Part shown: positions 58,646 through 64,000 of the stretch, piece by piece
Layout: the number at the start of each line of letters is the position of its first letter
How positions within the stretch are numbered: position 1 is the stretch's first letter
Origin: Amphiura filiformis
Taxonomy: Eukaryota; Echinodermata; Ophiuroidea; Amphilepidida; Amphiuridae
Direction: 5' to 3'
NCBI RefSeq assembly: GCF_039555335.1
Contig: NC_092647.1
Location: forward strand, 6,958,608 to 7,022,607
DNA: 64,000 bases
Position numbers and translations under genes: made by a program
Notes under the pieces: generated by a model
The model's input: only the letters and a program-made list of their open reading frames with translations
What the model was told of the DNA's origin: nothing
The model's database searches: none

Positions 58646-58808
58646 ATGACAGGAGAGTATGAATGGGAAGATGGGTGGCCTTTGACCTTTACATCCTGGG
58701 GCATGGATGAACCAAGCGGTGAGGGATGTGTGGCTTTGACTAATGGAGAGACTTGGGATGATACCAGCTGTGAGGAGATGAGACCATTCATGTGCAAATA
58801 TTCACTGC
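58646..58808 (+). CDS. CTLD B3, exon 2 of 2 (gene exon 21)
   Basis: Acceptor TCTCACATTAG; reads MTGEYEWEDGWPLTFTSWGM, DEPSGEGCVAL, TWDDTSC, MRPFMCKYSL. EPS plus WDD: the only B domain keeping an acidic pair after W. Donor C|GTATGT, phase 0-1, 163 nt. Confidence 0.9.
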
Positions 58809-59074
58809 GTATGTATAGTTACTTTGTCTCTAGAGTTCAAACTTACAATTAACAAGTGCTCATGAAATTTGTATTTTGTTCGCACAAAATAAAATGGTTA
58901 TTTTAGCAATGATACCATTCTATCAAAACTATAACTAATTTTTTAATTCTTCAAAGTTCTGTATACGAGCTTATAACCCCTATAGGTTACTGTGTAAAAT
59001 GACAGCTATTCAAATACAATTTTCTCAGCTATAAAGGGACTGGTTCTTTCAAATGTGCATTTGAAGCAGTCAAG

Positions 59075-59395
59075 TAGTCAAGTTAGCTCAATCGTTAAAA
59101 TTGTGGAAAATTGAGTTGAAATTCCCCTGGACAAGGAACTTACTGCTAATTGTCTTGTTGTAACCTCGGGGAGCTGATCCTGTTTACGAAAGTTATTTGC
59201 AGAATGTCTAGGGTGTGCGCTCTTGAAGCAGCAAAGTCCCTGATTTGTTGTTAAATGGTTTATGGAATGATGTGGGGCCGTAGTGGTCAGCAACAACCTG
59301 TAAAGTGTGCTGAGGCTTGTGGGTCAATGTCTAGGCATTGCGCCTGTGTGTAGCACACTATAAATCACTGTGCTTATTATTTATTATATTTGAGT
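59075..59395 (+). mobile_element. tRNA-derived SINE in CTLD intron 21
   Basis: TTAGCTCAATCGTTAAAATT is an A-box-like head and AGTTGAAATTCCCC a decayed B box, followed by CTGGACAAGGAACTTACTGC and a tail ACTATAAATCACTGTGCTTA ending in TTATT repeats. This head-body-tail order is that of metazoan SINEs with a (TTATT)-type end. Confidence 0.65.
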
Positions 59396-59608
59396 AGTCA
59401 AGATATATAGTGGCCACTCCATGGGTGTGGCTATTTGATGATGATCATAGCATATTCTACAATAATAAATTTATTGATGTGAAGACAAAAACTCTTCATG
59501 ATATTGCTTTGTGCCTTCAGATTGATTCAGTTGATGAAATATCACAAAATGAATGATATAGATGAGTAATATTTTGTGACTTTGTGCTGTATTTTATATA
59601 TCACACAG

Positions 59609-59869
59609 AAGCACCACCACCATCAGAACCTACTCCAATACCTGGCTACTGTCCCAGCGGATGGGATCAATATGAGGGCGCATGTTATCTATTTGATGCT
59701 GCCTCTGCAGCAGGATCATGGGAAATGGCGGAGGAGGAATGCCAGAAAATGAATGGAGCCAGTCTTGTAAGCCTGCATAATAATAATGAGGAGGATTTTG
59801 TCATGACACATGCAAAGGCAGCGTTCCCATCGGCTTCTACGGTGTGGGCTGGCATGAAGAGGGATGTGG
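59609..59869 (+). CDS. CTLD C3, exon 1 of 2 (gene exon 22)
   Basis: Acceptor TATCACACAG; Pro-rich linker APPPSEPTPIPGYCP, then GWDQYEGACYLFD, WEMAEEECQKMNGASLVSLH, EEDFVMTHAKAAFPSASTVW, AGMKRDVG. Donor G|GTAAGA, phase 1-1, 261 nt. The conserved W(I/L)G strand reads WAG. Confidence 0.9.
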
Positions 59870-60362
59870 GTAAGACATGGATTGTTTTTCTTGTCATCTT
59901 GTATGCTTTACGGGGGCATTGGCCTATGTAGCTGACTAGTACCATTTGGTGGGTGTGTGGGCGGAACATGTAGAACAGGAATACACATGTGTTTGTAACT
60001 ATGAAACACTGGATACACTTGAAAATGGGGAACCCATTTGACAACATTACTGAAATACTCAGATAAGTTTCAAAAGGGGTCTATAGAGGATTTTAAAGCA
60101 TTGGAGTTTTACTTCTATAGCACTATCACACGCATACACAAATAAGGGAGGGTGGAGTTGATAAGTTGTGTGAGGCCCATTGTTTTGCATTCATATAGTT
60201 CCAAAAATATATCTTTAAAGCCAGCATTATAGGGTAGATGTTGGGGGCCTGAACTCCAAATGCTTGAAAATGGCACTTATTACATCTGAACTCTTCATAT
60301 GTTTGCCACTTACAATGATTTAATTTCTATTTGTTTTGTTGTTACTTATGTTTCTTTTTCAT

Positions 60363-60473
60363 TGGGCTATTACTGACTTCATTTGAAATTCACACACCCT
60401 ATGTGGGAGGTTAAAGACATGTCTTCCACAGGGGGTGTATGGATTTCAACAGTAATCACCGGTAATAGCCCAT
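60363..60473. mobile_element. Small MITE (TGGGCTATTAC ends) in CTLD intron 22
   Basis: TGGGCTATTACTG and, inverted, TGGGCTATTACCGG; inner CACACACCCTATGTGGGAGG pairs with TCTTCCACAGGGGGTGTATG. Related to 39367-39529. Confidence 0.75.
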
Positions 60474-60526
60474 TGTATTGCATCCATAAGTTGCTAAGTT
60501 GTATATTACTGTTTTCACCTCAACAG

Positions 60527-60691
60527 ACATGTTAATGTGGAGTGACCAATCTCTGATAAACTATGTGAATTGGTTTGGTGGTCAACCAGGAACTGTGGGT
60601 GACTGTGTTGAGATGAGTACAAGTGGTGCAGGAGGATGGAGGGCTAACAACTGTGCCTTGAATAAAAATTATGTCTGCAAAATACCTGAAT
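60527..60691 (+). CDS. CTLD C3, exon 2 of 2 (gene exon 23)
   Basis: Acceptor CACCTCAACAG; reads MLMWSDQSLINYVNWFGGQP, GTVGDCVEM, GGWRANNC, KNYVCKIPE. QPG at the sugar tripeptide, WRA instead of WND, so canonical sugar binding is unlikely. Donor T|GTAAGT, phase 1-1, 165 nt. Confidence 0.9.
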
Positions 60692-61124
60692 GTAAGTAGT
60701 CCTTCCTGTGTGAGGTTGGTAGTGACATCAAAAAGCGTCCCTGCGTGGCTGACAGTGTTAAATTTTGCTGCGCTTAATATTCTGTGATTGTGAAAACAGT
60801 GTTTTGCAGCTACGCAACCTAAAACATGCAGTATGTCACTAAAAATCTCGAGGTGTTAAGAAGCTGATCCAAAATTGGGATTTCTGGATATGTTTTTTTG
60901 CAACAGAATATAAGCCAATTTCGTATCACACAATACCATTGATTTATACTTGATCATCAAAGTACTGATATGCAGTGAAAGAACCATTTTTGGTGTTGTC
61001 TGCTTAGCAGCCAATATGAATTCATTTTATTTGTGACACAATCTACTCCATGGAGGCCAAAGGAGACATTTTTGAAAATTGAGTTACTATAATTATTACC
61101 TTACACAAACATTAGGCTATCATT

Positions 61125-61410
61125 TACTGACATCCACACAATAAAAATGAAGAAATGGCATTGGGCTGGCCGTCTTGCAAGATCAACAGGTAATAGACAT
61201 GATAGATGGACAAAGAATGTCACAGAATGGAGGCCTTGGCTGGGCTCAAGACACCAAGGTAGATGGAAAGTCAGATGGAGGGATGAGATATCAAGTTTCA
61301 TATATATATCAGGTGGGTGGTAAAGGCAAATGACAGGAATCTTGGGTGCCAACTTGGAAGCTTTTGCCCTACAGCGAGCTGAATACAGCTAATGATGATG
61401 ATGATACTGA
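61125..61410 (+). mobile_element. RTE-like LINE 3' end with (TGA)n tail in CTLD intron 23
   Basis: The frame KMKKWHWAGRLARST, RWTKNVTEWRPWLGSRHQGR, WKVRWRDEIS is the KW(x)WAGHxAR - RWT - WRP - GRxxxRWxDE signature of RTE-type endonuclease/reverse transcriptase C-termini. One stop and a small gap follow before NLGANLEAFALQRAEYS and a stop, then a TGATGATGATGAT tail as such elements have. Truncated and decayed, in sense orientation with the host gene. Confidence 0.8.
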
Positions 61411-61528
61411 AAAGGTCTAGCATACGTGGCTCTAAAGTTCTGAAGTTTTGTGATGTGTATTTTATCATGTATTTTTTTAATTTTTTTATTCCATATGTTT
61501 GCCCCCATGGAGCAGATCGTGTCACATT

Positions 61529-61708
61529 TACCTTTTCTTTATAAATCAAATGTTTCATAAGTCTCATGTTGAATACCTTTTCTTTATAAATCAAATGTTT
61601 CATAAGTCTCATGTTGAATACCTTTTCTTTATAAATCAAATGTTTCATAAGTCTCATGTTGAATACCTTTTCTTTATAAATCAAATGTTTCATAAGTCTC
61701 ATGTTGAA
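61529..61708 (+). repeat. 45-bp tandem repeat, four copies, abutting gene exon 24
   Basis: Units TACCTTTTCTTTATAAATCA plus AATGTTTCATAAGTCTCATG start at 61529, 61574, 61619 and 61664, essentially identical. The array ends 21 bp before exon 24, so it replaces or contains the branch-point region. Being 15 codons long, it makes repetitive open frames on both strands that are not genes. Confidence 0.9.
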
Positions 61709-61729
61709 TGATGCTCTTTTTTGTTTCAG

Positions 61730-61900
61730 TCAATTATGCTGATAGTGGTTGTCCGCCAGACTGGTTCAAACTGGATGAACACTGTTACACATTGGCTGGC
61801 CAGAATTCCCCAATGACATGGCAAGACGCTAGGCAATACTGTATGGATAACAGTGTTGGGGATGGGGATCTGGCTACTGTTTATACAGGGGGATTACAAT
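61730..61900 (+). CDS. CTLD A4, exon 1 of 3 (gene exon 24)
   Basis: Acceptor TTTTGTTTCAG; reads NYADSGCPPDWFKLDEHCYT, SPMTWQDARQYCMDNSVGDG, DLATVYTGGLQ. Donor T|GTAAGT, phase 1-1, 171 nt. Closest in wording to A2 (NSPMTWQDAxQYC). Confidence 0.9.
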
Positions 61901-62754
61901 GTAAGTTCTATAATAATAATCATAATATTTCTATAATTTGTCTAACCTAGAAATAAGAAATATTCTAGAAAATGCTGGAGCAACATTAGGCAAACAAATG
62001 TGTGTGTTTGGTCTCATTGACTGACCCTCATTTTGAAAAAACAAAACAACAAAAAACTGACCCTAATTTCTGAGAATCCAGAGCCAGCATTTTTCCGGTC
62101 TATATTTTTGCATTCTAATTAATCAAAAATACACATTTTAAACAAAATGTATCACTTAAAACCTGCTTTAACATTTAAATAAGTACCACAATAGCATAAT
62201 ATTGCAAGTTATGTACACACCATTTGGAGGTTAAACTTCATATTGTTAAAAAAGTGGGCCAAACATAGTAATTTTTTACCTTATGCATGTATGCAGAGTT
62301 ACTCACAATTCCAGAAAAACACAGCACTATTCACTATTTTTTCAGATTAAAGATGTTATCCTGTGTTAATCTTTTAGTAAGTTCTAACTGGCAATAAAAG
62401 TCAAATTTTAACACTATGCAAGTGTCTACCCCATGTAAAGATGCAAGCAAGATTTAAGATAATAGCACCATCATTGTTCAACTTAACTCAAAAATAACTT
62501 CCGTGTTTACGATGTATTATTCGCCAATACCATCGCCATTACTGATTGTGTGTGGATCATGGTAAGCTTACACAAGATAGTATGCAAATTGTTTGTTTCC
62601 AGTGGAAGTTAGGGGGACATTTATTTAATTCAATTTTTCAAAAAGACTGGAGGGTCGTGTGTTAGAGAAGGGGCATTAATTAGAGGATATATGGTATATA
62701 TTTGTACCTATTAGCTATTCATTGCTGCATTTTATCATTTTATCAATCCTACAG
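61901..62754. other. CTLD intron 24
   Basis: No element with clear inverted ends and no exon seen; AT-rich sequence with CTGACCCT-type words. Confidence 0.4.
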
Positions 62755-62900
62755 CGTTCCTGACTGCTATCATGAAGGCATTCCCCGTAGATGTGTGGAT
62801 AGGTCTGTATAATACTAACATTAGTCCCGAGTTCCAATGGGCTGATGAATCACCTGTGACCTACACCAGCTGGGCTAATGGCCAACCAGATGGTGTTGTT
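62755..62900 (+). CDS. CTLD A4, exon 2 of 3 (gene exon 25)
   Basis: Acceptor CAATCCTACAG; reads FLTAIMKAFPVDVWIGLYNT, FQWADESPVTYTSWANGQPD, GVV. QPD present. Donor GTT|GTGAGT, phase 1-0, 146 nt. Confidence 0.9.
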
Positions 62901-63512
62901 GTGAGTATTACTATTACTTATATGATCATTTCAATTGTTGCTTTTAAGTTTAAAAAATACATATATACTTGAATTATGCTACTTGGCGATTCGCTGCCGC
63001 TACTCAAAAACCATGTTGCTTCTTGCCTAAAATTGGGCTACTTTTGCAAGTGTCAGGCCACGGCTGTAATTTGACATATTTTCCTTTCAATTCAGCAAAT
63101 TATAAAGTAATTGAATCTCTAAAGCTCTAAATTGTAATAACAATGGGTTATGTGACAACTTATTGATACCAGAATTTTTTAGTAAAAGTAGAAGTAAAAG
63201 TGCCCAAATATCCTTTTTTTGGTGTTTTTTTGAAATCCTAAACGTTGGGCTACTTGAGTCATTCACTGCGGTCTTGTGAGCCAATTTACTGTGCCTTGGC
63301 ACTGAAAAGTTTTGGTAACACTGCAAACAATTTACTAAACAATTTCATAGCAAATGGATTCTATCATTTGTTTGGGGAGAGCAAGGCACAGTGCTTGAGT
63401 ACTTTCCTCTGGTCCATGAAGTCTATTGTACATAGGGTCACACTTCTTTACTTCTTTCCACATTCATATGATAGCAGTAAGTTTCAGAAAGAGTAGGCTG
63501 TTTTTCCCAGAC

Positions 63513-63768
63513 TACCATAAAAACTTGATAGTTAGCATTTGTGCTTACTATCTAGCGCTTTTGAAAACATAAAATGGTACCAAACTCTGCCGCTATGAGC
63601 TAATGGGGTTGAGACACAAATTTGCAGGTTTACTTTTTCGTAGATAACTATGTGTATCGATGATTTGATCAAAACCCTATACACTTTTGTGGATGGGGCT
63701 CTTCATGTTTGCATGTTTCAAAAGCGCTCGATAGTATGCACATGCTAACTATCAAGTTTTTACTGTAC
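63513..63768. mobile_element. Tc1/mariner-like MITE in CTLD intron 25
   Basis: Ends CCATAAAAACTTGATAGTTA and, inverted, CAGTAAAAACTTGATAGTTA, matching onward through GCAT..TG(C)TTACTATC and GCGCTTTTGAAA, about 55 bp. TA at both edges. Confidence 0.8.
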
Positions 63769-63911
63769 TTCAAACTGTCTCACCAGCATCTAGAAGGGTC
63801 AATTAAGAAATTGATGATTTGGAACTGGTAATTGCTATCCTTTGTAAAAATAACATCAAAAGAATAGAAAATGAATAGGATGTAATGAAGGATTTTGTTA
63901 CTGTTTTGCAG

Positions 63912-64000
63912 GGTACTGGTTACTGTGTAAAGATGGTCAATGATCCTATGGATCCAGGCAACTGGGATGATGTGTCATGTGATCATGCTAATGCCTTCCT
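63912..64000 (+). CDS. CTLD A4, exon 3 of 3 (gene exon 26), cut by window end
   Basis: Acceptor TGTTTTGCAG; reads GTGYCVKMVNDPMDPGNWDD, VSCDHANAFL, then the window stops. WDD present; the last cysteine and donor are outside. The gene therefore continues, probably with B4. Confidence 0.9.

Larger units (their letters stand above)
19647..64000 (+). other. Multi-CTLD gene (signal peptide plus ten C-type lectin-like domains), 3'-incomplete
   Basis: This entry summarises the exons listed separately. In-window coding length is about 4.2 kb (roughly 1,410 codons) over 26 exons. All neighbouring exon phases agree except at the exon 7-8 junction. Order: signal peptide, short spacer exon, then CTLDs A1-B1-C1-A2-B2-C2-A3-B3-C3-A4 (A4 cut by the window end). 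No ricin-type, fibronectin II, EGF, or transmembrane segment appears in the window, so membrane anchoring is undecided. CTLD arrays occur in the mannose-receptor family, but that family has about eight to ten CTLDs after a ricin/FNII head, which is absent here. A secreted or surface lectin in immunity or matrix adhesion is inferred, not shown. Confidence 0.85.

Noticed and set aside
61529-61708. CRISPR-like direct repeats
   Set aside because: Units are contiguous with no unique spacers, and the context is a eukaryotic intron.

Overview
The window looks like animal genomic DNA, probably from a marine invertebrate deuterostome such as an echinoderm or hemichordate. Genes are split by kilobase introns with GT-AG sites, and introns and spacers are packed with MITEs, SINE/LINE tails and micro/minisatellites. 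One exon clearly belongs to guanidinoacetate N-methyltransferase. A large protein is built almost entirely of C-type lectin-like domains (CTLDs). The octamer-like motif TAGGCCTA recurs throughout the non-coding DNA. The placement is inference; no species is claimed.

Layout. (1) 1-3.2 kb: the first coding exon of GAMT on the minus strand (3035-3203), its remaining exons lying left of the window. (2) 3.2-19.6 kb: no recognisable gene, but a dense series of mobile elements. These include a nested pair (3993-6537 holding 4372-5852), a TTAA-flanked MITE, tRNA-derived SINE pieces, an AACGTTTT-rich element, a 3.3-kb inverted-repeat element with an internal minisatellite (13874-17206), and a 650-bp foldback (18101-18748). 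(3) 19.6-64 kb, plus strand: one very large CTLD gene, open at the right edge. It has a signal-peptide exon (19647-19680), a second short exon (32563-32625), then 24 CTLD exons encoding ten CTLDs. Intron 1 (about 13 kb) holds several MITEs and possibly one minus-strand exon (31925-32184).

The CTLD gene has a clear higher-order structure. The ten domains are three module types in strict order A-B-C, A-B-C, A-B-C, A. Type A uses three exons (phases 1-1-0-1), type B two (1-0-1) and type C two (1-1-1). Period is about 9-10 kb, so the array most simply grew by duplication of a seven-exon block. Type A keeps a QPD/QPE plus WDD calcium/sugar-site signature, type B has EPS or QPN, and type C lacks the WND position. 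A secreted or membrane-anchored multi-CTLD pattern-recognition or matrix protein is the likely product; the C-terminus is outside the window.

The most unusual signal is that three separate exon/intron junctions of this gene have been turned into tandem arrays. These are a 113-bp repeat carrying the 5' splice site of the A1 middle exon (34735-35310), a repeat carrying the 3' splice site of the first A2 exon (43520-43757), and a roughly 120-bp repeat carrying the 3' splice site and start of the first C2 exon (49140-50126). They create many decoy splice sites beside the real ones. A possible 1-nt frame problem at the first C1 exon also needs checking.
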